Positions 24,344-31,877 of a stretch of 64,000 nucleotides of DNA are shown here, one piece after another. The stretch spans positions 558,001 to 622,000 of the forward strand of contig CAWIIF010000015.1 of the NCBI GenBank assembly GCA_963836015.1. The letters run 5' to 3'. How positions within the stretch are numbered: the stretch's first letter is position 1; each line of letters starts with the position of its first letter. The stretch is from CAWCDJ01 sp963836015 (GTDB taxonomy: Bacteria; Acidobacteriota; Terriglobia; Bryobacterales; Bryobacteraceae). A program made the translations under genes and the position numbers. The notes below the pieces were generated by a model, which saw nothing but the letters and a program-made list of their open reading frames with translations, was not told the DNA's origin and ran no database searches.

Positions 24344-24751
24344 ATGAACGAAGAGAATAAGAGAGAAGAAGAGCAGAAATACGCGGGACTTACAGCGGCT
24401 TTGGCTGACGTCAGCGGTGCGCCGACCCTCGGCGATCACAGCGTCGCACCTGCCGGAGCCGCCGTCGCCATGGATGAACAGGCGGCACCGCTTTTTTCGG
24501 CCGCCCAGGCGAAAGAGTTTCGCGCTCGCTGGGATGCAATTCAGGGGGGCTTTGTGGATGAACCCCGCCGCGCGGTGGAGCAGGCGGATAGTCTGGTGGC
24601 GGAGGCGATGAAGCGCCTGGCGGAAGTGTTTGCGGAGGAACGGGCCAGACTCGAGGGGCAGTGGGATCGCAAAGAGAGCGTATCGACCGAGGATCTCAGG
24701 CTTGCGCTGCGCCGCTATCGGTCGTTTTTCGGTCGTCTTCTCTCGGTCTAG
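24344..24751 (+). CDS. Soluble protein with the same helical domain (paralogue B)
   Basis: 135 residues with ATG start; GAAGG lies 7 nt upstream. There is no membrane segment. The acidic N-terminus (MNEENKREEEQKY) leads to FRARWDAIQGGFVDEPRRAV, ADSLVAEAMKRLAEVF and STEDLRLALRRYRSFFGRLL. These align with the corresponding parts of the upstream gene, including the FVD-x-P, AD-x-L(L/V) and STE-(E/D)-LR...YR motifs. It looks like a soluble partner or a duplicated, anchor-less copy. Function unknown. Confidence 0.72.
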   Translation: MNEENKREEEQKYAGLTAALADVSGAPTLGDHSVAPAGAAVAMDEQAAPLFSAAQAKEFRARWDAIQGGFVDEPRRAVEQADSLVAEAMKRLAEVFAEERARLEGQWDRKESVSTEDLRLALRRYRSFFGRLLSV

Positions 24752-24848
24752 GAGAACGTCAGGATCAGCGATCGCAGCTCTGTTGCGCATACGATCGCGG
24801 CGAACGGGCGCCTGTTCGGCTCCACGCATTAGCCCCAGTATGGTTGGT

Positions 24849-24854
24849 TAGAAT
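24849..24854 (+). promoter_or_regulatory. -10-like hexamer of the transglutaminase gene
   Basis: TAGAAT ends 6 nt before the ATG at 24861, with no ribosome binding site between (GAAGTC). This fits a leaderless transcript. Confidence 0.5.
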
Positions 24855-24860
24855 GAAGTC

Positions 24861-26975
24861 ATGGCGCGTAGCGACGCGAGCGCCGCTGTTTCCGTAGAAC
24901 GTTTCTTCCAGTTCTCTCTGCTGGGGCTGGTGGCGAGCGGCTACCTGGCGGTGGCGGGGTCCGGTTATCTCGACGTCCCCACCATGGCCCTAACGGCCGC
25001 GGGACTGATGCTGCGCGCCGTGATGATCTACGGCGCGCTCCGCCTCGAGATCTCGGAGCGCGCGGCCACGCTGGCGACCATCGCGTACGCGGGCTTCTTC
25101 CTTCTCGATTACCTGTTCCTTTCGCGGGCGTTTCTCTGGGCGAGCGTACACCTGGTGTTCTTCCTCGCGGTGGTCAAGATCCTGACCGCGAAGACCAGCC
25201 GGGATCATCTCTATACGGCCGTGATCGCGTTTCTGGAGCTGATTGCGGCTGCGATTCTGTCGAACAACTTCAACTTCTTCCTGTTCCTGACGCTCTACCT
25301 GATTTTCGGCATTGCGGCACTCACCAGCGGAGAGATCCGGCGGTCGATGGCCAAAGCCTCGTCCACCGCGCGCACCGGGCTGCGGCGCTTCCACCCGCGG
25401 CTGGCGGTGCTGGCGGTCAGCGTCTCGGCCGGCATCCTGATTCTCACCGCGGGACTGTTCTTCCTGCTGCCGCGCACCGCCGATGCGGCGTTTTCGCACC
25501 TGATCTCCCACCGCATGCACCTGCCGGGTTTCTCCAACCAGGTGAATCTCGGCGAAATCGGCGAGATCAAGACCAGCTCGCGGCCCGTCATGCACATCCG
25601 AGTTTACGGCGAGTTCCCGGCGGGGCTGAAGTGGCGCGGCGAGTCTCTGCCGGATTTCGACGGCAAGCGCTGGTTCAACCCGAACCGCGAGCGCCGGCCG
25701 GTCGACGTCGTCCACGGGGAAGCCGAGCTGGTGGCTCCGGGTGACCGGTCGCCGGGACACCGGCTCAACTACGAGGTCCAATACGACGACCTCGATACGG
25801 ACGCGCTGTTTTTCGCGGGAACGCCGGACACCGTGGTGCTCCATTCCCCCCGCCTTTACCGCACCGACGGCGGCGGAATCCGGCTGGGCCAACCGCCGCC
25901 GCCGGGCTTCCACTACGATGCCTACAGCCTTCTCGAAGAGCGCCCGGAGACGGCGACTCCGCTGTACCCCGTACCCCTGCTGTCTCTCGCGTCGCGCGAG
26001 CGGTATCTGCAACTGCCCCAGATCGACCCGCGCATTCCCGCGCTGGCCCACCGGTTCACGGAGGGGCGCGCATCGGACCTGGGGAGGGCGCGCGCGATCG
26101 AAGCGGGCCTGCGCTCGGAGTACGGCTACACGCTCGAACTTCCCAACCGCGAGCTGGCGGACCCGCTGGCGGAGTTTCTGTTCGCGCGCCGCAAGGGCCA
26201 CTGCGAATACTTCGCCTCGGCTATGACCGTAATGCTGCGGACGCTGGGCATCCCGGCGCGGCTGGCGGCGGGCTTCCAGAGCGGCGTATACAACCCGATC
26301 ACGGAGCTGTGGCTGGTGCGCGCCTCCGACGCCCACACCTGGGTGGAAGCCTGGATTCCCGGCCGCGGCTGGACCACTTTCGACCCGACTCCGCCCGACC
26401 CCAACCCTCCGTCATTCGCCTGGTTCTCCCGCCTCGGGCTGTACCTGGACGCGGCCAACACATTCTGGCAGCAGTGGGTGGTGGGCTATGATGCCGGGCA
26501 ACAGGGGTCGCTGGCGGATCGCGTCGAGCAGGCCGTACGCCGCGCCGGCATCCGCTGGTTCGACGTAGCCGATTCCGATTGGGACGCGCGCACGGCCGCC
26601 TGGTTCCGGCGGTACGGGCGCGGCATACTGGCTGCCGCGGGCCTGGCATTCTGGATCTGGCTGCTGGCGCCGGCCGTAGCGCGGCTGGTCCGTGTGCGCC
26701 GCCACGTCAAACGGGTGCGGCGCGGCGAAGCCAGCGTGGCGGATGCCACCCTGCTTTATGAACGCTTGCTCCGCATCCTGAAGCGCCGCGGCTATCACAA
26801 GCCGGCGTGGTTTACTCCGGCGGAGTTCGCGGCTTCCTTGCCCGCGCCGGTCCGCCTGCCGGTGGCCGAATTCACGGCGACCTACAACGCGCTGCGCTTC
26901 GGCGGCCGTGCCGACGCGGCGCCGCGTCTTTCCGTCCTGATCGAGGAATTAGAGCGCCGGGAACGGCGGCCGTGA
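24861..26975 (+). CDS. TgpA-like transglutaminase membrane protein (DUF3488)
   Basis: 704 residues. About six N-terminal transmembrane helices (residues ~10-200, DUF3488/TgpA_N) are followed by a large extracytoplasmic part with a transglutaminase-like domain. Its triad is visible: Cys in GHCEYFASAM (near 448), His in SDAHTWVEAW (near 491), Asp in TTFDPTPP (near 508). A further transmembrane helix (about 590-615) and a cytoplasmic DUF4129-type tail follow. TgpA of Pseudomonas is an essential periplasmic transglutaminase-like protein of unknown substrate. Stop and next start overlap (GTGA), so it is coupled with the DUF2339 gene. Confidence 0.88.
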   Translation: MARSDASAAVSVERFFQFSLLGLVASGYLAVAGSGYLDVPTMALTAAGLMLRAVMIYGALRLEISERAATLATIAYAGFFLLDYLFLSRAFLWASVHLVFFLAVVKILTAKTSRDHLYTAVIAFLELIAAAILSNNFNFFLFLTLYLIFGIAALTSGEIRRSMAKASSTARTGLRRFHPRLAVLAVSVSAGILILTAGLFFLLPRTADAAFSHLISHRMHLPGFSNQVNLGEIGEIKTSSRPVMHIRVYGEFPAGLKWRGESLPDFDGKRWFNPNRERRPVDVVHGEAELVAPGDRSPGHRLNYEVQYDDLDTDALFFAGTPDTVVLHSPRLYRTDGGGIRLGQPPPPGFHYDAYSLLEERPETATPLYPVPLLSLASRERYLQLPQIDPRIPALAHRFTEGRASDLGRARAIEAGLRSEYGYTLELPNRELADPLAEFLFARRKGHCEYFASAMTVMLRTLGIPARLAAGFQSGVYNPITELWLVRASDAHTWVEAWIPGRGWTTFDPTPPDPNPPSFAWFSRLGLYLDAANTFWQQWVVGYDAGQQGSLADRVEQAVRRAGIRWFDVADSDWDARTAAWFRRYGRGILAAAGLAFWIWLLAPAVARLVRVRRHVKRVRRGEASVADATLLYERLLRILKRRGYHKPAWFTPAEFAASLPAPVRLPVAEFTATYNALRFGGRADAAPRLSVLIEELERRERRP

Positions 26976-28861
26976 CGCCCGAAGAGAACGAACGGATCGA
27001 AGCCCTGGAACGGCGGCTGGCGGAAGCGGAGAAACGCCTCGCAATGCTCGAGGCAGGCGCGCCACGGCGGCGCGCCGCCCCGGGTCCCAAACGCCGCTTC
27101 GCCCCGGTGCCGCACATCGAAGTCACGTTCGGGCTGCACTGGCTGAGCCGCATCGCTGTGGTGACGGTGGTGCTCGCGCTGGCGTTCTTTTTCGAATACG
27201 CGTTCGAGAACCATTGGGTCAGCGAAGGGGGACGCGTGCTGCTGGGGCTGGGGTGCGGGATCGCAGCGCTGCTGGCGGGCGAGCGGTTCCGGCGCACGGG
27301 GCAGCGCGCGTACGGCCAGACCCTGGCGGCGGCGGGGATCGGGTTCTTTTATCTCTCGTTCTGGGCCGCCTCCAGCCTGTACCACCTGGTCCCGGCGGGC
27401 GTGGGGTTCGGACTGATGGCGCTGGTGACGGCCGTCGCGGGTGCGCTGGCGCTGCGGTTCGACTCTTCGGTGACGGCGGCGCTCGGCCTGGGCGGCGGGT
27501 TTGGCACGCCCTTGCTCCTGGGACACGCGCAGGCCCCGTGGTTCGTCCTGGGCTACGCCCTGCTGCTCGATGGGGGCGCATCCTTCGCGGCCCGCGCGCG
27601 GCGCTGGCGATGGCTCGAGGCGCTGGCCCTGGCAGGTACGCTGGCGCTCTACTGGAACCAATCTCCCGCCGCGCCGGAACAGCGCACGGCTTACACCCTG
27701 TTCGTGGCCGCCTACTTCGGGCTGTTCGCGGCCTCTACCCTCTTACCTGTTTTCATGACCGCGGAGGTGCTCGCGCCCGTGGCGCTGGCGGCCATCTGGA
27801 GTCCCGGCCCGGCGGGTCCATGGCTCGCACTCGCCCTGTCGGCCACCGGGTTGGCCGTGGCGGACCGCCTCCGCCGGCCCCTCGCCATGACCACCGCGTT
27901 CACCGGGTTCTGGCTGGCCTACCTCTTTCCGGCCAACGGTACACTTCCCGCGGCCATCGCACTCCTCGCGGCTTCGTTCCTGCTGTTTTTGGCATGGCCG
28001 GTCTGGCGCGTTTACGGCAGGCGCGCCGCACTTCGTCCGCCGGATCTGCTGCTGATGGCACTCAACGCCGGGCTCGCTTTTGGAGCGGTCTACAACCGGC
28101 TGGAGCCTTCGCACCCCGGGTCCATCGGGCTCGTAGCCGTGGCGGTCGCCGTGGCTGAAATGGGAGCCGCGAGGTTGTTGTGGCGGCGCGACGAAGGCGG
28201 CGCGATCCTGGCCGCGGGCATCGCCTGGGTCTTCCTGGTGCTGGCGGCCCCGATGCAGTTCGCCGGCTATCGCGTCACGATCGTGTGGGCCGCGGAGGGC
28301 GCCGCGCTGGCCTGGATCGGAACCAGGTTCTGTGAGAATCGCGCGGTGGCCGCGGCGCTCACGGTGTTCGCCCTGGTGATTGTGCGGCTGGCCTGGCTCG
28401 ACAGCCGGATGGGGGCGGCGACGCTGCTGGTCAATGCGCGCTTTCTCACCTTCGCCGCCGCTGCCGCCGGCCTCTTCGCCGCCACGTGGTGGATCCGCAC
28501 CGGCCGGCGCGCGGGCTTCGTGTATCTCGCGGCTCACAGTGTGCTGCTGTGGGGTCTGTGCCTGGAGGCGGTCGATTGGGCGGCGCGCACGGCCTCGCCC
28601 GAGAATTTCCGCAGCTTCGCCAGCGCTTCGATCTCCATCCTGGCGGGGGGCTATGCCCTGTTGCTCGTCGCGGCGGGGGCGGCCCGCGCGCACGCCTTCA
28701 CGAGGCTGCTCGGAATGGCGCTGATCGGCCTGGTGGTGCTCAAGCTGTATCTCTACGATGTGTGGCTGCTCGCTCCGTTCTATCGCATGGCAGCGTTTGC
28801 GATTCTCGGTGTGGTGCTGCTGGTGATCTCCTACCTGTTCCGGCCCCGCGCGGTGAGGTAG
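26972..28861 (+). CDS. DUF2339 polytopic membrane protein
   Basis: 629 residues from a GTG overlapping the tgpA-like stop (GTGA at 26972-26975). A short coiled-coil N-terminus (RIEALERRLAEAEKRLAMLE) and a linker precede about 18 hydrophobic helices, as in DUF2339 proteins. Conserved-looking segments include HWLSRIAVVTVVLALAFFFE, GQTLAAAGIGFFYLSFWA and LKLYLYDVWLL near the end. The function of the family is not established. It is in an operon with the transglutaminase upstream and the P1 peptidase 1 bp downstream. Confidence 0.85.
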   Translation: MTPEENERIEALERRLAEAEKRLAMLEAGAPRRRAAPGPKRRFAPVPHIEVTFGLHWLSRIAVVTVVLALAFFFEYAFENHWVSEGGRVLLGLGCGIAALLAGERFRRTGQRAYGQTLAAAGIGFFYLSFWAASSLYHLVPAGVGFGLMALVTAVAGALALRFDSSVTAALGLGGGFGTPLLLGHAQAPWFVLGYALLLDGGASFAARARRWRWLEALALAGTLALYWNQSPAAPEQRTAYTLFVAAYFGLFAASTLLPVFMTAEVLAPVALAAIWSPGPAGPWLALALSATGLAVADRLRRPLAMTTAFTGFWLAYLFPANGTLPAAIALLAASFLLFLAWPVWRVYGRRAALRPPDLLLMALNAGLAFGAVYNRLEPSHPGSIGLVAVAVAVAEMGAARLLWRRDEGGAILAAGIAWVFLVLAAPMQFAGYRVTIVWAAEGAALAWIGTRFCENRAVAAALTVFALVIVRLAWLDSRMGAATLLVNARFLTFAAAAAGLFAATWWIRTGRRAGFVYLAAHSVLLWGLCLEAVDWAARTASPENFRSFASASISILAGGYALLLVAAGAARAHAFTRLLGMALIGLVVLKLYLYDVWLLAPFYRMAAFAILGVVLLVISYLFRPRAVR

Positions 28862-28862
28862 G

Positions 28863-29990
28863 ATGCAGACGATGCGACGCAAGGCTATCCTTCTGTGCAT
28901 GCTGGCGCAGGCCGCTTTCCCGCAGACCGGCCGGCCGCGGGCCCGCGACCTGGGATTGAAGCCCGGGGTTTTTCCACCCGGCCCGCTCAACGCCATTACC
29001 GATGTGGCCGGCGTGAAGGTCGGGCACGTCACGCTGGTGGAGGGCGACACGGTGCACACCGGCGTCACCGCCATACTTCCCGGGGATTGGAACCTGTTCC
29101 GGGAGAAGGTCCCTGGCGCCGTTTTCGTGGGGAACGCCTTCGGCAAGCTGGCCGGCTCGACGCAGGTGGAGGAACTGGGAACTATCGAGACTCCGATCGT
29201 CCTCACCAATACCCTGAATGTCGGGACCGCGATGGAGGGAGTGATCGCGTACACGCTGGCATTCCCGGGCAATGAGCACGTGGCCTCGGTGAATGCGTTG
29301 GTCGGTGAGACCAACGATGGCGGGCTGAACGACATTCGCGGCATGCACGTGCAGCGGGAGGACGTGATCGCGGCGATTCGCGGCGCGCGGGGCGGCCCGG
29401 TGCCGGAAGGCAGCGTGGGCGCGGGCACCGGGACCATGTGCTACGGATGGAAGGGCGGGATCGGCACATCTTCCCGCGCCGCCAGGCGCAGCTACGGCGG
29501 CTATACGGTCGGCGTGCTGGTGCAGACGAATTTCGGCGGCGTTCTCACGATGGGCGGCGCCCCGGTGGGCCGCGAACTGGGCAAGTACGCCTACGCGGAC
29601 GCGGATCGCGGCGACGGCTCCTGCATGATCGTGGTGGCGACTGACGCTCCGCTGACGGCACGGGACCTCAAGCGCCTGGCGGCGCGCGCGGTTTTCGGGC
29701 TGGCGCGCACCGGCTCGTCCTACAGCAACGGCAGCGGCGATTTTGCCATTGCCTTCTCGACCGCTCCGGCCGCGCGGATCCGCACCGGCGCCGCGGGACC
29801 GGCGACCTACCAGGCGCTCCCGGCCGACGCGGTTTCGCCCCTATTCGAAATGGTGCTCGAAGCGACCGAGGAAGCAGTCTACAACTCGCTGCTACAGGCG
29901 ACTACCGTGCATTCGCGGTTCGGCACAGGGGAGGCCATCCCGATCGACCGGGTGCGCGAGATTTTGAAGAAGTACAACGTCGTTCCATAG
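28863..29990 (+). CDS. P1 family peptidase (DmpA-like aminopeptidase/esterase)
   Basis: 375 residues. A short hydrophobic N-terminus (KAILLCMLAQAAFPQ) looks like a signal peptide. The rest matches DmpA/L-aminopeptidase D-esterase proteins: PGPLNAITDVAGVKVGHVTL, NDIRGMHVQ, GAGTGTMCYGWKGGIGTSSR, and NGSGDFAIAFS near residue 291. In DmpA the precursor cleaves itself at a Gly-Ser bond and the new Ser is the N-terminal nucleophile; the Gly-Ser in NGSGDF is the expected site. Products are D- or beta-aminopeptidases. An in-frame ATG at 28872 is also possible. It is the third gene of the transglutaminase operon. Confidence 0.88.
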   Translation: MQTMRRKAILLCMLAQAAFPQTGRPRARDLGLKPGVFPPGPLNAITDVAGVKVGHVTLVEGDTVHTGVTAILPGDWNLFREKVPGAVFVGNAFGKLAGSTQVEELGTIETPIVLTNTLNVGTAMEGVIAYTLAFPGNEHVASVNALVGETNDGGLNDIRGMHVQREDVIAAIRGARGGPVPEGSVGAGTGTMCYGWKGGIGTSSRAARRSYGGYTVGVLVQTNFGGVLTMGGAPVGRELGKYAYADADRGDGSCMIVVATDAPLTARDLKRLAARAVFGLARTGSSYSNGSGDFAIAFSTAPAARIRTGAAGPATYQALPADAVSPLFEMVLEATEEAVYNSLLQATTVHSRFGTGEAIPIDRVREILKKYNVVP

Positions 29991-30009
29991 TATGGACCTT
30001 GGCCGCACC

Positions 30010-30426
30010 TTAGCTCGTGTGGTCGTGGATGATTCTCCAGCCGGCTTTCGTTTTGCGCAGCACCAACGTGAAGCGGCCCGAGGCATCGCCGCCTCCGGCC
30101 TGGGTGCGCTTCAAGTTGAATTTGCCGATGGTGAGGGCGTAATCGGAGCCCAGCGGACGGACTTCGATTTCGGAGAAGGTCAGGGTGCCCATCTTCTCCG
30201 CCGTGGGATAGCCCCGCTGGTAGCGCTCGAAGATCGCCTCCGTGCCGCCCCGGGTCACTTCGTGCCCGATGAAGGTGGTCTGCGGGGAATCGTCGTAGAA
30301 CGAGGCGAAGGCGCGCAGGTCGCCCCGGTTCCAGGCGGCTTCCGAATCCAACAGTACTTTTCGGACCGCTGCCTCCTGCGAAAAGAGCAGCGGAGCACAG
30401 CAGAAGACGACCAAAAGGCGGAACAT
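30010..30426 (-). CDS. Secreted SnoaL/DUF4440-like (NTF2-fold) protein
   Basis: 138 residues. The signal peptide is MFRLLVVFCCAPLLFSQ. The remainder has the NTF2-like pattern: VRKVLLDSEAAWNRGDLRAF, FYDDSPQTTFIG, GTEAIFERYQRGYP and ITHDHTS-like end (WRIIHDHTS). Such cone-shaped folds bind small ligands or act as simple enzymes; the role here is unknown. A consensus TATAAT lies 6 nt upstream of the ATG with no ribosome binding site, so the mRNA may be leaderless. The start is only 14 bp from that of the divergent DUF5996 gene. Confidence 0.82.
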   Translation of the reverse strand: MFRLLVVFCCAPLLFSQEAAVRKVLLDSEAAWNRGDLRAFASFYDDSPQTTFIGHEVTRGGTEAIFERYQRGYPTAEKMGTLTFSEIEVRPLGSDYALTIGKFNLKRTQAGGGDASGRFTLVLRKTKAGWRIIHDHTS

Positions 30427-30432
30427 GGAGGG

Positions 30433-30438
30433 ATTATA
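30433..30438 (-). promoter_or_regulatory. -10 hexamer of the DUF4440-like gene
   Basis: TATAAT on the minus strand, ending 6 nt before the ATG at 30426. It sits in the 14-bp gap between two divergent genes, in the near-symmetrical sequence GGATTATATTATGG. The opposite strand could use TATATT. Confidence 0.55.
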
Positions 30439-30440
30439 TT

Positions 30441-31352
30441 ATGGAGGCGCTCAGAGTTTCACGGATGACACATTCCGACCCCTGGCCGGCGCTGCCGTTG
30501 AAGGAATGGCAGCCAACCTATGACGCGGTACACCTGTGGACGCAGATTGTCGGAAAGGTGCGGATGTCGCTGGCGCATCCGCTGAACCACTGGTGGCAGG
30601 TGGCCCTCTACCTGACCTCGCGCGGGTTGACCACGTCGCCGGTCCCTTGCGGGTGGGGCATGTTCGAAATGCAGTTCGATTTCATCGAGCACGAGCTGGA
30701 GGTCCACACCAGTGACGGCGCAGGGCGGCGGCTGCCCCTCCGCGCGGAGCCGGTATCCGCGTTCTACCGCAGGGTAATGGATGCGCTCGAAGGGCTCGAA
30801 ATCCCGGCGGACATCGATACGAAACCGCAGGAGATACCGGATACGACACCGCTCGACCAGGACGACCGGCCGCGCGAGTACGACCGCGACGCCATGAATC
30901 GCTGCTGGCGGATTTTTGCATCCACGGCTGACGCTCTCGAGGAATTTCGGGGACGGTTCATCGGCAAGTGCAGCCCGGTGCATTTCTTCTGGGGCTCGTT
31001 CGACGTGACGTGCACGCGATTCTCGGGGCGCAAGGCGCCGCCGCGAAAGGGCGTGATCAGCGGACCGGGCTACTCTCACGAAGATAACAGCGCTGGATTC
31101 TGGCCGGGCGGGTCCGGAATCGACGGTCCCGCGTTTTACGCATACCACGCGCCCACGCCGGAAGGACTGTCCGAGGAGAAGGTCGGACCTGCCGCGGCGG
31201 CCTGGAACAGCCGGCTCGGCGAGTTCATCCTGATGTATGACGACGTGCGCGCATCGAAACACCCGCGAGCCGCGCTGATGGAGTTCCTGGAGACTACTTA
31301 CGCGGCGGGCGCGAAGCGGGCCGGTTGGGACCGTTCCGCGCTGGAGTCCTGA
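30441..31352 (+). CDS. DUF5996 family protein
   Basis: 303 residues. The opening WPALPLKEWQPTYDAVHLWTQIVGK is characteristic of DUF5996, followed by KVRMSLAHPLNHWWQVALY, GMFEMQFDFIEHEL and FWGSFDVTCTRFSGRKAP. Several His, Asp and Glu residues are conserved-looking (HFFWGSFD, PGYSHEDNSAGFW), but the activity of the family is unknown. An internal ATG at 30465 (MTHSDPWPALP) gives the shorter form typical of the family and is a real alternative. The OsmC gene follows 32 bp downstream on the same strand. Confidence 0.85.
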   Translation: MEALRVSRMTHSDPWPALPLKEWQPTYDAVHLWTQIVGKVRMSLAHPLNHWWQVALYLTSRGLTTSPVPCGWGMFEMQFDFIEHELEVHTSDGAGRRLPLRAEPVSAFYRRVMDALEGLEIPADIDTKPQEIPDTTPLDQDDRPREYDRDAMNRCWRIFASTADALEEFRGRFIGKCSPVHFFWGSFDVTCTRFSGRKAPPRKGVISGPGYSHEDNSAGFWPGGSGIDGPAFYAYHAPTPEGLSEEKVGPAAAAWNSRLGEFILMYDDVRASKHPRAALMEFLETTYAAGAKRAGWDRSALES

Positions 31353-31384
31353 ATCAGGCGGACAGCGGGAAGCATCTAAACGCC

Positions 31385-31807
31385 ATGAAACGAACGGCAA
31401 ATGCGCAGTGGCGCGGCGATCTGAAGTCAGGAAGTGGAACGGTCTCTACGGCCAGCGGAGTGCTTTCGCAATCTCCGTATTCCTTTCGCACGAGATTCGA
31501 GGACGGCAACGGAACCAATCCGGAGGAACTGCTCGCGGCGGCCCACGCGGGCTGCTTCTCCATGGCGCTTTCGGCGCAACTGGCCCAGGCCGGACTGACG
31601 GCGGAGAGCATCGAGACTACCTGCACGATTACTTTCGAAAAACAGCCTGACGGGTTTGCGATCACGGCCAGCCACCTCGACCTGCAGGCGAAGGTTCCGG
31701 GCGCCAGCGCCGAAGCGTTCGACCAGGCGGCGCAGACGGCCAAAGCAGGGTGCCCCGTGTCAAAGCTGTACAAAGCCAATATCACGCTGAACGCGAAACT
31801 GCTGTAA
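31385..31807 (+). CDS. OsmC family peroxiredoxin
   Basis: 140 residues, typical length. OsmC proteins reduce organic hydroperoxides with two cysteines: here AHAGCFSMAL (Cys near residue 57) and AGCPVSKLY (Cys near 123). TNPEELLAAAHAGC is the family hallmark. Cytoplasmic. The ATG at 31385 is chosen because upstream codons lack the family's pattern. It precedes the outer-membrane assembly operon by 70 bp, which may be coincidence. Confidence 0.93.
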   Translation: MKRTANAQWRGDLKSGSGTVSTASGVLSQSPYSFRTRFEDGNGTNPEELLAAAHAGCFSMALSAQLAQAGLTAESIETTCTITFEKQPDGFAITASHLDLQAKVPGASAEAFDQAAQTAKAGCPVSKLYKANITLNAKLL

Positions 31808-31877
31808 GTTTCCGATGGCCTCCACCGGCCGTGCTGAATCGCACGTGGGCAGGGAACGTGCAAGGAACAGGGGAGAC

